Source: Variovorax paradoxus NBRC 15149 (GTDB lineage Bacteria > Pseudomonadota > Gammaproteobacteria > Burkholderiales > Burkholderiaceae_C). Taken from it: 64,000 bases of DNA. Made by a program: the position numbers and the translations under genes. Below, piece after piece: positions 45,577-54,410 of this stretch. Within the stretch, counting starts at the first letter, position 1. Every line of letters begins with the position of its first letter. The notes under the pieces were generated by a model. That model made no database searches, was not told where the DNA came from, and saw only the letters and a program-made list of their open reading frames with translations. Location of the stretch: contig NZ_BCUT01000001.1 of assembly GCF_001591365.1 (NCBI RefSeq), positions 1,488,001 through 1,552,000 of the forward strand, read 5' to 3'.

Positions 45577-45672
45577 CGCTCCCGTCGATGGGGTGCCTTG
45601 CGCAGCGAAATCAAGGGGGAGGCCGAAGGCCGGAGGACATTCGCGGAGCAAGGTACCCCGTCGGCGGGAGCG
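45577..45672. repeat. 96-nt palindromic repeat, unit 2 (inverted core)
   Basis: The arms CGCTCCCG and CGGGAGCG-type ends pair over the whole 24-nt flank (CGCTCCCGTCGATGGGGTGC against its partner at 45649-45672). The arm sequence differs from that of unit 1, but self-complementarity is kept. The core is the inverted copy of the unit 1 core. In the central hairpin a C-G pair is replaced by G-C, a compensatory change. A 47-nt spacer separates it from unit 1. Confidence 0.85.
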
Positions 45673-45717
45673 CGCCCTGAATGACCCTCGCCGCGATAAG
45701 AAAAACAAGGCTTCATC

Positions 45718-46506
45718 TCAGCTCATGACATTACCGCCATCGACATTGAGAGTCTGCGCCGTGATGTAGCGCGCCTCGTCGCTGGCAAGAAACACGGCCG
45801 CGCCCGCGATGTCGGCCGGCACGCCCATGCGGCCGAGCGGCACCTCCAGGCCCACGCGGCGCTTCTTCTCGCCGGGCGGCAGCCCCTCGGCCTTGGCGAA
45901 CAGGCTGTCGACATGGTCCCACATCGGCGTGTCGACCACACCGGGTGCAATGCCGTTGACACGGATGCCGTGCGGCGCCATGGCCAGCGCGGCGCTCTGG
46001 GTGTAGCTGATGACCGCCGCCTTGGTCGCGCAATAGTGCGACACCAGCGCCTCGCCGCGCCGCCCCGCCTGCGAGGCCATGTTGATGACCGACGCCCCCT
46101 GCGTGCCGGCCTCCACCATGTGGCGCAGCACGGCCTGCATCACGAAGAACATGCCCTTCACGTTGACCGCGAACAGCCGGTCGAACGAAGCCTCGTCGCT
46201 GTCGAGCAGCGGCGCCAGGTCGAACACCGCGGCGTTGTTGAACAGCGTGTGGATCGGACCGAAGGCGACCTGCGCCTCGGCCAGCATGTGCGCGATGGCC
46301 CGCGTGTCGGTCACGTCGGCCGCGATGTAGGCGAGCTTGTCGGGGTGCTGCTGCTGCAGCGCGCGCACCGCTTCGGGCGCCGCCGCGGCGCGGTCGATCA
46401 CGCTGCAGCGCGCGCCTTCGGCAATGCAGGCCTCGGCCACGGCCAGGCCGATGCCGCCACCGGCGCCGGTCAGCAGCACGTGGCGGTTCTTCAAACGTTC
46501 GCTCAT
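45718..46506 (-). CDS. SDR-family polyol dehydrogenase (sorbitol-dehydrogenase-like)
   Basis: A 262-residue classical short-chain dehydrogenase. The cofactor motif TGAGGGIG lies near residue 13, NNAA in the middle, the catalytic Ser in INMASQAGRRGEA, and the Tyr-x3-Lys pair in SHYCATKAAV. The end YITAQTLNVDGGNVMS is typical. Relatives include SmoS-type sorbitol dehydrogenase, so it would oxidise D-sorbitol (or galactitol/iditol) to a ketose. Its ATG overlaps the stop of the mannitol-type dehydrogenase by 4 nt. Confidence 0.88.
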   Translation of the reverse strand: MSERLKNRHVLLTGAGGGIGLAVAEACIAEGARCSVIDRAAAAPEAVRALQQQHPDKLAYIAADVTDTRAIAHMLAEAQVAFGPIHTLFNNAAVFDLAPLLDSDEASFDRLFAVNVKGMFFVMQAVLRHMVEAGTQGASVINMASQAGRRGEALVSHYCATKAAVISYTQSAALAMAPHGIRVNGIAPGVVDTPMWDHVDSLFAKAEGLPPGEKKRRVGLEVPLGRMGVPADIAGAAVFLASDEARYITAQTLNVDGGNVMS

Positions 46507-47957
46507 GTCGTTGCTCCAGGGTTCTTCAGGAAATTTGCCACGCGCGCGCTCGCTGCGCGCACCGCGCCTACCAGCCGCGCATCGCCCGCGGCGGCGCCCC
46601 ACAGTGCCGGGTCGGCGCACAGCGCGAGCACCGGATCGGCGGCATCGCAGATCGCGTGCGCCACGGCCTCGTCCATGCCCTGGTCCTGGTAGGCATAGGG
46701 CAGCGCCCCGCGATGCCAGCGCTGCAGGAAGGCCAGGAACAGCGCGGGCAGCATCGCGACGCTGTCGATCGGCTGCCCCGCGGCCAGCCGCTCGCGCACC
46801 GTGGGCGCGATGAAGCCCGGGATCTTGGAAAAACCATCGGCCGCCACGCGCTGGTTGGTGTCGCGGATCGCGGGGTTGCCGAAGCGGTCGAGCACCACGT
46901 CGCGGTAGGCCGCGAGGTCGATCGGGCTCGGGCTGAGGCATGGGATCACGTCGTCGGTGACGTAGTCGAAGGCCATCTTGCGGATGGCCGCGTCGTGCGT
47001 GCCTTCGTGGATGAAGTTCAGCCCCGCCAGCGTGCCGGCCCAGGCGATGCAGCTGTGCGTGGCGTTGAGGATGCGGATCTTGGCCTCTTCATAGGGCTGC
47101 ACCGATTCGACCAGCTCCACGCCCACGCGGCCCCAGTCGGGCCGGCCGGACGCGAAGTTGTCTTCGATCACCCACTGGATGAAGCTCTCGCCGGTGATCG
47201 CGGCCGCATCGTCGCGGCCCGTTGCGGTCTGCACGCGTGCGCGCAGCTCGGGCGGCGGGCGCGGCGTGATGCGGTCGACCATCGCATTGGGGCAGGCGGT
47301 GTTCGCCTGCACCCATGCCAGCAGATCGGCGTCGCCCGCGCGCTCGATGAATTCGAGCAGCCCGGCGCGGAAGCGGTCGCCGTTGTGGCGCAGGTTGTCG
47401 CAGTTGAGCAGCGTGACCGCGCCGGCCTGCGCAGCCTTGCGCGCACGCAGGATCGCGCAGACGGCGCCGTAGATGGTCACGCCCTCGCCGGGAGCATCGC
47501 CGCGCCGCGCGCGCTCGATGTCGGCTGCCAGATCGGCGAACGACAGGTCCAGCCGGCCCTTGGTGTCGAGGTAGTAGCCGGCCTCGGTCACGGTGAACGA
47601 AACGATGCGCGTGGACGGCGCGGCGCCGCGTGCGATCACCGCGGCCAGCGAGGGCTCCCACGGCAGCACTTCGCGGATGGCCTCGATCTGCTCGTAGCGG
47701 TACTCGCCGGCCGGCGACACGGTTTCGAGCGTGTAGCGCCCGCCCTGCGCCTGCAGCGCCGCGACGACCTCGGCCATGTCGGGCCTGATGTTGGCGCCCG
47801 AGAGCGACCAGCGGGTGTCGCCCGCATCGATCAGCCGCTGCAGGTAGACGGCCTGGTGGGCCCGATGGAACGAGCCGAGTCCGAGGTGAAGCACCACGAA
47901 CTCCGAAGGAGCCGGGGGTGAGGTTGGCGCACCGAGAGGCGCTGCTGCGAGGGTCAC
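46503..47957 (-). CDS. Mannitol/arabitol-type long-chain polyol dehydrogenase (GTG start)
   Basis: A 484-residue member of the mannitol dehydrogenase family. The N-terminal nucleotide-binding VVLHLGLGSFHRAHQAVYLQ is followed by FTVTEAGYYLD, TLLNCDNLRHNG and ITPRPP. The catalytic motif K-x4-N-x2-H is visible in EAKIRILNATHSC. It would oxidise D-mannitol to fructose and/or D-arabitol to xylulose, feeding the sugar kinase and xylulokinase downstream (MtlD-like). The GTG at 47957 was chosen because it begins 19 nt after the ATPase gene; the longer frame would run into that gene. Confidence 0.9.
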   Translation of the reverse strand: MTLAAAPLGAPTSPPAPSEFVVLHLGLGSFHRAHQAVYLQRLIDAGDTRWSLSGANIRPDMAEVVAALQAQGGRYTLETVSPAGEYRYEQIEAIREVLPWEPSLAAVIARGAAPSTRIVSFTVTEAGYYLDTKGRLDLSFADLAADIERARRGDAPGEGVTIYGAVCAILRARKAAQAGAVTLLNCDNLRHNGDRFRAGLLEFIERAGDADLLAWVQANTACPNAMVDRITPRPPPELRARVQTATGRDDAAAITGESFIQWVIEDNFASGRPDWGRVGVELVESVQPYEEAKIRILNATHSCIAWAGTLAGLNFIHEGTHDAAIRKMAFDYVTDDVIPCLSPSPIDLAAYRDVVLDRFGNPAIRDTNQRVAADGFSKIPGFIAPTVRERLAAGQPIDSVAMLPALFLAFLQRWHRGALPYAYQDQGMDEAVAHAICDAADPVLALCADPALWGAAAGDARLVGAVRAASARVANFLKNPGATT

Positions 47958-47976
47958 GGGAATGTTCCGGAAGAAA

Positions 47977-49014
<1,038 letters not shown>

Positions 49015-49031
49015 GGGGTGTCTCCCTTTCT

Positions 49032-49856
49032 TTACTTGACGGCGCCGAAGGTCAGGCCCTGGACGAGCTGCTTCTGGCTGAACCAGCCGAACACGACGAT
49101 GGGCGCGATGGCCATCAGCGAGGCGGCAGACAGCTTGGCCCAGAACAGGCCTTCGGGGCTGGAGTACGAGGCGATCAGCGTGGCCAGCGTGCCGGCCTTG
49201 GCCGAACTGAGGTTGAGCGCCCAGAAGGCCTCGTTCCAGCTCAGCACCAGGCACAGGAGGCCGGTCGATGCGAGCCCGCCCACCGACAGCGGCAGCACGA
49301 CGTGGCGGAACTCGGTCCACAGGCTCGCGCCGTCCATGCGCGCGGCTTCGAGGATCTCGTTCGGAATGTCCTTGTAGGCGCTGTAGAGCATCCACACCAT
49401 GATCGGCAGGTTCGACAGCGTGAACACGATCGTGAGCGCGGTGAGCGAGTCCAGCAGGCCCGCGGTCTGCGCGAGCACGTAGATCGGCACCAGCGCACCG
49501 ACGGCCGGCATCATCTTGGTGGAGAGCATCCACATGAGGATGTCGCGCGTCTTCTTCGTGCGGAAGAAGGCCATCGAGTACGCCGCGGGCGCCGCGATCA
49601 ACAGGCCGATGACGGTCGAGCCCAGGCTGGTGATGAGCGAGTTGCGCGCATACAGCAGGTAGTCGCTGCGGCGCTGCACTTCGCTGAAGTTGCCGAGCGT
49701 GGGCTCGAAGATGAAGAGCGGCGGCACGTGGATCGCCTGCAGCTCCGTCTTGAAGGCCGTGAGGAACAGCCAGCCGAGCGGAAAGAACAGCAGCAGCGCC
49801 ACGGCCCAGGCACCCGCGGTGCGCAGCAGTTGCGGAAGGAAGTTGCTGGGTTGCAT
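49032..49856 (-). CDS. Polyol ABC transporter permease (MalG-like)
   Basis: A 274-residue permease with six membrane helices. The EAA loop that docks to the ATPase is NEILEAARMDGASLWTEFRHVVLPL. The N-terminal helix is AWAVALLLFFPLGWLFLTAF, and the end is LVQGLTFGAVK, the MalG-type C-terminus. It follows the MalF-like gene after 10 nt and matches MtlG of mannitol/sorbitol transporters. Confidence 0.93.
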   Translation of the reverse strand: MQPSNFLPQLLRTAGAWAVALLLFFPLGWLFLTAFKTELQAIHVPPLFIFEPTLGNFSEVQRRSDYLLYARNSLITSLGSTVIGLLIAAPAAYSMAFFRTKKTRDILMWMLSTKMMPAVGALVPIYVLAQTAGLLDSLTALTIVFTLSNLPIMVWMLYSAYKDIPNEILEAARMDGASLWTEFRHVVLPLSVGGLASTGLLCLVLSWNEAFWALNLSSAKAGTLATLIASYSSPEGLFWAKLSAASLMAIAPIVVFGWFSQKQLVQGLTFGAVK

Positions 49857-49866
49857 GGTCGTTCCT

Positions 49867-50724
49867 TCAGTCGAGGTTCTTGCCGATGATGCGGATCAGG
49901 AACACGGCCACGATGTTGGCCAGCACCACCGCGAACAGCGCACCGGCCGAGGCCACGCCCACGTCGAAGTTCATCAGCGACTGCTTGAAGATCAGGTAGG
50001 TCATGTTGGTGCTCTCGTTGCCCGGGCCGCCGTTGGTGGTGATGGCGATCTCGGCGAACACGCTGAGCAGGAAGATCATCTCGATCATGATCACCACCGC
50101 CATCGGCCGGCCGAGGTGCGGGATGGTCAGGTAGAAGAAGCGCTGGAATGCGCTCGCGCCGTCCATGCGCGCGGCTTCCATCTGCTCGCGGTCGAGCGAT
50201 TGCAGCGAGGTGATGAAGATCAGGCAGGCGAACGGCAGCCACTGCCAGGCCACCATGACGATCACCGAGAACAGCGGCACGTCGGTGAGCCAGTCGACCG
50301 GCGTCGCGCCGAAGAAGCGCCACACGTCGGCCAGGATGCCGTAGATGGGGTTCATCATCATGTGCTTCCACAGCAGCGCATTGACCGCGGGCATGACGAA
50401 GAACGGCGAGATCAGCAGCACCCGCACGATGCCGCGGCCCGGAAACGGTTCGTTCACCAGGAGCGCGAGCAGCACGCCGAGCACCACGGTGATGACGATC
50501 ACGCTGCCGATCAGCACCAGCGTGTTCCAGGTGGCGGGCCAGAAGTCCGGATCGGTGACGAAGTAGTGAAAGTTCTCGATGCCCGCGAAGGTGCGCTCGC
50601 CGGGCTGCATGAGGTTGTAGTTCACAAACGAGAAGTACAACGTCATCGCGAGCGGCACGATCATCCACAAAAGGAGCGTGAGCACGGCGGGCGCCATGAG
50701 GGCGCGGGGCAGGAGTCGTTTCAT
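49867..50724 (-). CDS. Polyol ABC transporter permease (MalF-like)
   Basis: A 285-residue permease with six membrane helices. The EAA loop is QMEAARMDGASAFQRFFYLTIPHLG, and ITTNGGPGNESTNMTYLIFKQS is typical of the MalF/UgpA group. The start MKRLLPRAL was chosen because upstream codons run through the palindromic repeat element. It is separated from the binding-protein gene by 154 nt holding two hairpins. It matches MtlF. Confidence 0.92.
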   Translation of the reverse strand: MKRLLPRALMAPAVLTLLLWMIVPLAMTLYFSFVNYNLMQPGERTFAGIENFHYFVTDPDFWPATWNTLVLIGSVIVITVVLGVLLALLVNEPFPGRGIVRVLLISPFFVMPAVNALLWKHMMMNPIYGILADVWRFFGATPVDWLTDVPLFSVIVMVAWQWLPFACLIFITSLQSLDREQMEAARMDGASAFQRFFYLTIPHLGRPMAVVIMIEMIFLLSVFAEIAITTNGGPGNESTNMTYLIFKQSLMNFDVGVASAGALFAVVLANIVAVFLIRIIGKNLD

Positions 50725-50750
50725 GAGGAAGTTCCTTCTCGTTGTCTCTG

Positions 50751-50861
50751 GCTCCTTCCCCCGCCGGGGGAAGGCTGGGATGGGGGCTCCTGGATCAGGC
50801 GCTGCGGTGATTGGTGCGCCGCGTCCCCCCACCCCTGCCCTCCCCCGGAAGGGGAGGGAGC
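50751..50861. repeat. Two-hairpin palindromic element between binding-protein and permease genes
   Basis: Hairpin A is CCTTCCCCC-GCC-GGGGGAAGG (50754-50774), a perfect 9-bp stem. Hairpin B is CCCTCCCC-CGGAA-GGGGAGGG (50838-50858), a perfect 8-bp stem. The flanks show that B is an imperfect inverted copy of A. Similar G/C-rich elements are common intergenic repeats in proteobacteria. Placed after the binding-protein gene, it may protect that part of the mRNA and lower permease expression, like the REP between malE and malF of E. coli. Confidence 0.8.
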
Positions 50862-50878
50862 AAGAAAGTAAGCCCCGC

Positions 50879-52189
50879 TTACTTGTAGTAGCCAGCCTTC
50901 TTCATCTCGCGCTCCGCCGCCGTCTGCGAGGTCTTGAGCGCCTGGTCCACCGTGACCTTGCCCGACAGCGCCGCGCTCATCTGCTGGCCCACCGCCACGC
51001 CGATGGCCTGGAACTCGGGAATGGCCGCGTACTGCACGCCCACGTAGGGCGACTTGGGCAGCGTGCTGTCGCTGAGGTTGGCCGTATCGATGGCCTTCTT
51101 CTCGGCTTCGGCGAATTTGGCGACCTTCTGGAACTCGGGGTTCGCATAGGTCGACTTGCGCGTGCCGGTCGGCACCGAAGCCCAGCCGGTTTCCTTGGCC
51201 ACCAGGTTGACGTAGTCCTTGGACGTGGCCCACTTGATGAACTTCTGCGCGGCCTCGTCCTTGGACGAACTGGCCGGAATGGCGAGGTTCCACGACCACA
51301 GCCAGTTGGCGCCCTTGGGCGTGGCGGCGGTCGGTGCCTGCGCGAACGCCACCTTGTCGGCCACCTTCGACTGCTTCGGGTCGCTGATGAACGAGGCCGC
51401 GATGGTCGCGTCGACCCAGGCCGCGCACTTGCCTTCGTTGAAGAGCGCGAGGTTCTCGTTGAAGCTGTTGGCCGAGGCGCCCGGCGGGCCGTCCTTCTTC
51501 ATCAGGTCGACGTAGAAGGTGATCGCATCCTTCCAGGGCTTGGTGTCGATCTGCGGCTTCCACTGCATGTCGAACCACTGGCCGCCATGCGTATTGACCA
51601 GCGTGGTCAGGAAGGCCATGTTGTCGCCCCAGCCCGGCTTGCCGCGCAGGCACATGCCGTACACGCCGGCCTTCGGGTCGTTGGCCTTGTCGGCGAACTC
51701 CTTCACCTGCGCCCAGGTCGGCTGGTCGGAGAACTTCACGCCCAGCTTGTCGGCCAGGTCCTTGCGGTACATGAGCATCGAGCTCTCGCCGTAGAACGGC
51801 GCGGCGTAGAGCTTGCCATCGGTCGACAGGCCGTTGCGGATGGCGGGCAGCAGGTCGTCCACGTCGTAGGCGGCGTCGGTGGCAATGGGCTTGAGCCAGC
51901 CCTTCTTCGACCAGATCGGGGTTTCGTACAGGCCGATGGTCATCACGTCGAACTGGCCGCCCTTGGTGGCGATGTCGGTGGTCACGCGCTGGCGCAGCGT
52001 GCCTTCTTCCAGCGTGACCCACTTGAGCTTGATGTCGGGGTTGGCCTTTTCGAAGAAGGGCGTGAGCTTCTGCATCTCGATCATGTGGCCGTTGTTGACG
52101 GTCGCGATCACGAGTTCGGTGGCGGCATGGGAGGCGAGCCCCGTGCCGGCGAGTGCGAGGACGAGGCCCGCTTTCAGAAAACGCTTCAT
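50879..52189 (-). CDS. Polyol ABC transporter substrate-binding protein
   Basis: A 436-residue periplasmic binding protein of the family-1 extracellular type. A signal peptide ends LASHAATE. TPFFEKANPDIKLKWVTLEEGTLRQRV is typical of sorbitol/mannitol (SmoE/MtlE) proteins, as are FDVMTIGLYETPIWSKKGWL and the end AEREMKKAGYYK. The start MKRFLKAGLV has AGGAG about 5 nt upstream. It is the first gene of the operon and is preceded by a phased TTGG array. Ligand inferred from the catabolic genes downstream. Confidence 0.92.
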   Translation of the reverse strand: MKRFLKAGLVLALAGTGLASHAATELVIATVNNGHMIEMQKLTPFFEKANPDIKLKWVTLEEGTLRQRVTTDIATKGGQFDVMTIGLYETPIWSKKGWLKPIATDAAYDVDDLLPAIRNGLSTDGKLYAAPFYGESSMLMYRKDLADKLGVKFSDQPTWAQVKEFADKANDPKAGVYGMCLRGKPGWGDNMAFLTTLVNTHGGQWFDMQWKPQIDTKPWKDAITFYVDLMKKDGPPGASANSFNENLALFNEGKCAAWVDATIAASFISDPKQSKVADKVAFAQAPTAATPKGANWLWSWNLAIPASSSKDEAAQKFIKWATSKDYVNLVAKETGWASVPTGTRKSTYANPEFQKVAKFAEAEKKAIDTANLSDSTLPKSPYVGVQYAAIPEFQAIGVAVGQQMSAALSGKVTVDQALKTSQTAAEREMKKAGYYK

Positions 52190-52241
52190 GTTGTCTCCTA
52201 GAGGTGAGCGACGCCCGCTCTGTTTGGGTCGCCGTGGCGGG

Positions 52242-52336
52242 ATTCTGGAGAAACGCGCTTGCGGGTTTGGTACTTCGGCTGCTTGCCTTGGTACTTTCAT
52301 GCACCAGTTGGCTAGGAGATTCCCTAGTTGGTGCAA
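52242..52336 (-). promoter_or_regulatory. Phased TTGG array and putative promoter of the polyol operon
   Basis: TTGGTACTT occurs at 52267-52275 and again, identical, at 52288-52296, exactly 21 bp apart. TTGGCTAGG at 52308 and TTGGTGCAA at 52328 continue the series at 20-bp spacing. All four therefore lie on one helix face. Direct repeats at two helical turns are typical of AraC-family half-sites. The first copy overlaps the expected -35 region of a weak promoter with CAGAAT as -10 (52247-52242, minus strand). The operon's own AraC regulator is the likely ligand. Confidence 0.6.
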
Positions 52337-52366
52337 TACAGCATGGAAAGACTCAATCCAAAGGCT

Positions 52367-53302
52367 TCAGCCGCCGCCCAGCAGCTGGCGCCGGAACTGC
52401 GCCGCGGCCGGCGAGAGCGCGCGGTCCTGCCGGGTGACGAGGCAGATCGGCGGCACGCGCACCGGCAACTCCACCGGCACCGTGCGCAGCACGCCCAGGC
52501 GGGCGTAGTGGCTGGCCTGCGAAGCCGGCATCACGGCGGCCATGTCGGAGTTTTCCAGCAAGGCGGTAATGGCGATCGGCGATGCCGTTTCGATGATGTC
52601 GAGCCGCGCCTGGATGCCCGCCTCGCGCATCGCCGCCTCGAAGCGCCCGCGCTGCGGCGAGCCCGGCGGCTGCAGCACCCAGGACCAGTTCGCCATCTCG
52701 GCCAGCGTGACGGTGGCGCGCTCGAACACCGGGTGCGCGGCGCGCACCACCACCACCTGCGATTCGCCCAGCAGCGGCACGCTCGCGTACTTGGCCTCGT
52801 CGTGGCTGTCGGTGAGCCGGCCCAGCACCAGGTCGACGTCGCCCTGCTCCAGCTGCGCCTGCATCACATCGCTGGTCTCCACCACCACCGACACGGCCAC
52901 CTGCGGATGGCGGCGGTGGTATTCGACCAGCGCCGGCGCCAGCAGCTCGGGCACCGCGCCCGGCACGCTGCCCACGCGCAGCGAACCGCTCAGGCCCGAG
53001 CGCAGCGCGAGCATTTCCTCTCGGGCGCTGCCGAAGTCGCTGAGCACGCGGCGGGCGTAGCGGATCAGGATCTCGCCGTAGGGCGTGGGCTCCATGCCGC
53101 GCGCAAGGCGCTCGAAGAGCCTTTCGCCGAGCGAATCCTCCAGCTGCTGCAGCAGCTTGGTGGCGGCCGGCTGGCTGATGTTCATGGCCTCGGCCGCGCG
53201 GCCCAGGTGGCGGTGGGTGTCGAGCCGCGCCAGGAGCAGCAGCTGGCGCGGCCGCACATGGAGCATCAGCGATGTGTCGGCAGGGCCAGGACCGGAAGTC
53301 AT
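52367..53302 (-). CDS. LysR-family transcriptional regulator
   Basis: A 311-residue LysR-type regulator. The N-terminal winged helix-turn-helix has LLLLARLDTHRHLGRAAEAMNISQPAATKLLQQLEDSLGERLFERL. The effector domain follows, with SGSLRVGSVPGAVPELLAPAL. It is close to the GbpR/CbbR-like group that often controls neighbouring transporters. It is divergent from the binding-protein and PdxA-like genes (90 nt apart), which are its probable targets. An ATG was preferred over the TTG two codons upstream. Confidence 0.9.
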   Translation of the reverse strand: MTSGPGPADTSLMLHVRPRQLLLLARLDTHRHLGRAAEAMNISQPAATKLLQQLEDSLGERLFERLARGMEPTPYGEILIRYARRVLSDFGSAREEMLALRSGLSGSLRVGSVPGAVPELLAPALVEYHRRHPQVAVSVVVETSDVMQAQLEQGDVDLVLGRLTDSHDEAKYASVPLLGESQVVVVRAAHPVFERATVTLAEMANWSWVLQPPGSPQRGRFEAAMREAGIQARLDIIETASPIAITALLENSDMAAVMPASQASHYARLGVLRTVPVELPVRVPPICLVTRQDRALSPAAAQFRRQLLGGG

Positions 53303-53392
53303 GCACAAAAGTATATGGAGCTTCGGGCTTTTTCGATTGGATCGGCCGCACGAAGCTGCCTAAGCTCGCGCCAAACAAGCAGGAGACATCCG

Positions 53393-54373
53393 ATGAAGCA
53401 ATCCTTTCTTCTGGCCCGCGCCGCGGGCGCGGCTGCGCTGGCGCTGATGGCCGCCACCGCCGGCGCACAGCAGCCGGCCTATCCCGACAAGCCGCTGCGC
53501 ATCCTGGTCGGCGCCTCGCCCGGCGGCGGCACCGACATCCTGGCGCGCGTGCTGGCCGACAAGTTCGCGCCGGTGCTCAAGCAGCCCGTGACGGTGGAGA
53601 ACCGGCCCGGCGCCTCCAACACCATTGCCGGCGAGCTCACGGCGCGCGCTGCGGCCGACGGCAGCACGCTGCTGCTGGCCACCAACACCGCGCAGGCGGT
53701 GGCGCCGCACATTCTCAAGCTCAAGTACGACCCGCTGAAAGACCTGCAGCCGATCGGCCTGGTGGCCGTGATGCCCAACGTGCTGGTGGTCTCGGCCAGC
53801 TCGCCCTACAAGTCGGTGAAGGACCTGCTGGCGGCCATGGCGGCCAAGCCCGGCGGCTTCAAGTACGCATCGTCGGGCATCGGCAGCACGCAGCACGTGG
53901 GCGGCGAGGCCTTCAACCTGGCGACCGGCATGAAGTCGATCCACGTGCCCTACAAGGGCAGCTCGCAGGCCCACGTGGACATCATCGGCGGCGAGGTCGA
54001 CATGATGTTCGACAGCACCTCCTCCGCCATGGGCCAGATCAAGGCCGGCAAGTTCCGCGCGCTGGCCGTGAGCGCGCCGCAGCGCTCGCCCGAGCTGCCC
54101 GACGTGCCCACGCTGGCCGAGCAGGGCATCAAGGGCGCCGATGTGTCCACCTGGTACGGCCTCTACGTGACCGCCGGCACGCCGCGGCCCGCGGTCGAGC
54201 GGCTGAACGCCGAGCTCGTGCGCACGCTGAAGCTTTCCGATGTGCAAACGCGCATCAAGGCCCTGGGCGGCGAGCCCGGTTCGCTGACCGGCGAAGCCTT
54301 CGCGGCGATGAACAGGCAGGAGTTCGACCACTACGGCCAGCTCGTGCGCGACGCCAACATCAAGGCCGAATAA
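53393..54373 (+). CDS. Bug/TctC-family substrate-binding protein
   Basis: A 326-residue periplasmic binding protein of the tripartite tricarboxylate transporter (Bug) family. A signal peptide ends ATAGAQQP. YPDKPLRILVGASPGGGTDILARVLADKF, VENRPGASNTIAGE and DPLKDLQPIGLVAVMPNVLVV are highly typical. The ligand is probably an organic acid. The ATG has AGGAG 7 nt upstream. It is followed by a PdxA-like dehydrogenase; no TctAB membrane genes are nearby, as is common for such orphans in this group. Confidence 0.93.
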   Translation: MKQSFLLARAAGAAALALMAATAGAQQPAYPDKPLRILVGASPGGGTDILARVLADKFAPVLKQPVTVENRPGASNTIAGELTARAAADGSTLLLATNTAQAVAPHILKLKYDPLKDLQPIGLVAVMPNVLVVSASSPYKSVKDLLAAMAAKPGGFKYASSGIGSTQHVGGEAFNLATGMKSIHVPYKGSSQAHVDIIGGEVDMMFDSTSSAMGQIKAGKFRALAVSAPQRSPELPDVPTLAEQGIKGADVSTWYGLYVTAGTPRPAVERLNAELVRTLKLSDVQTRIKALGGEPGSLTGEAFAAMNRQEFDHYGQLVRDANIKAE

Positions 54374-54410
54374 GGCCGCTTTTCTTCTTCATCATTTCAA
54401 CCCCGCCCAC

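Noticed and set aside
45366..45716. A 116-codon gene between the aldolase and SDR genes
   Set aside because: The frame runs through two palindromic repeat units and a tandem repeat and shows no family motif. It is recorded as a finding, not as a gene.
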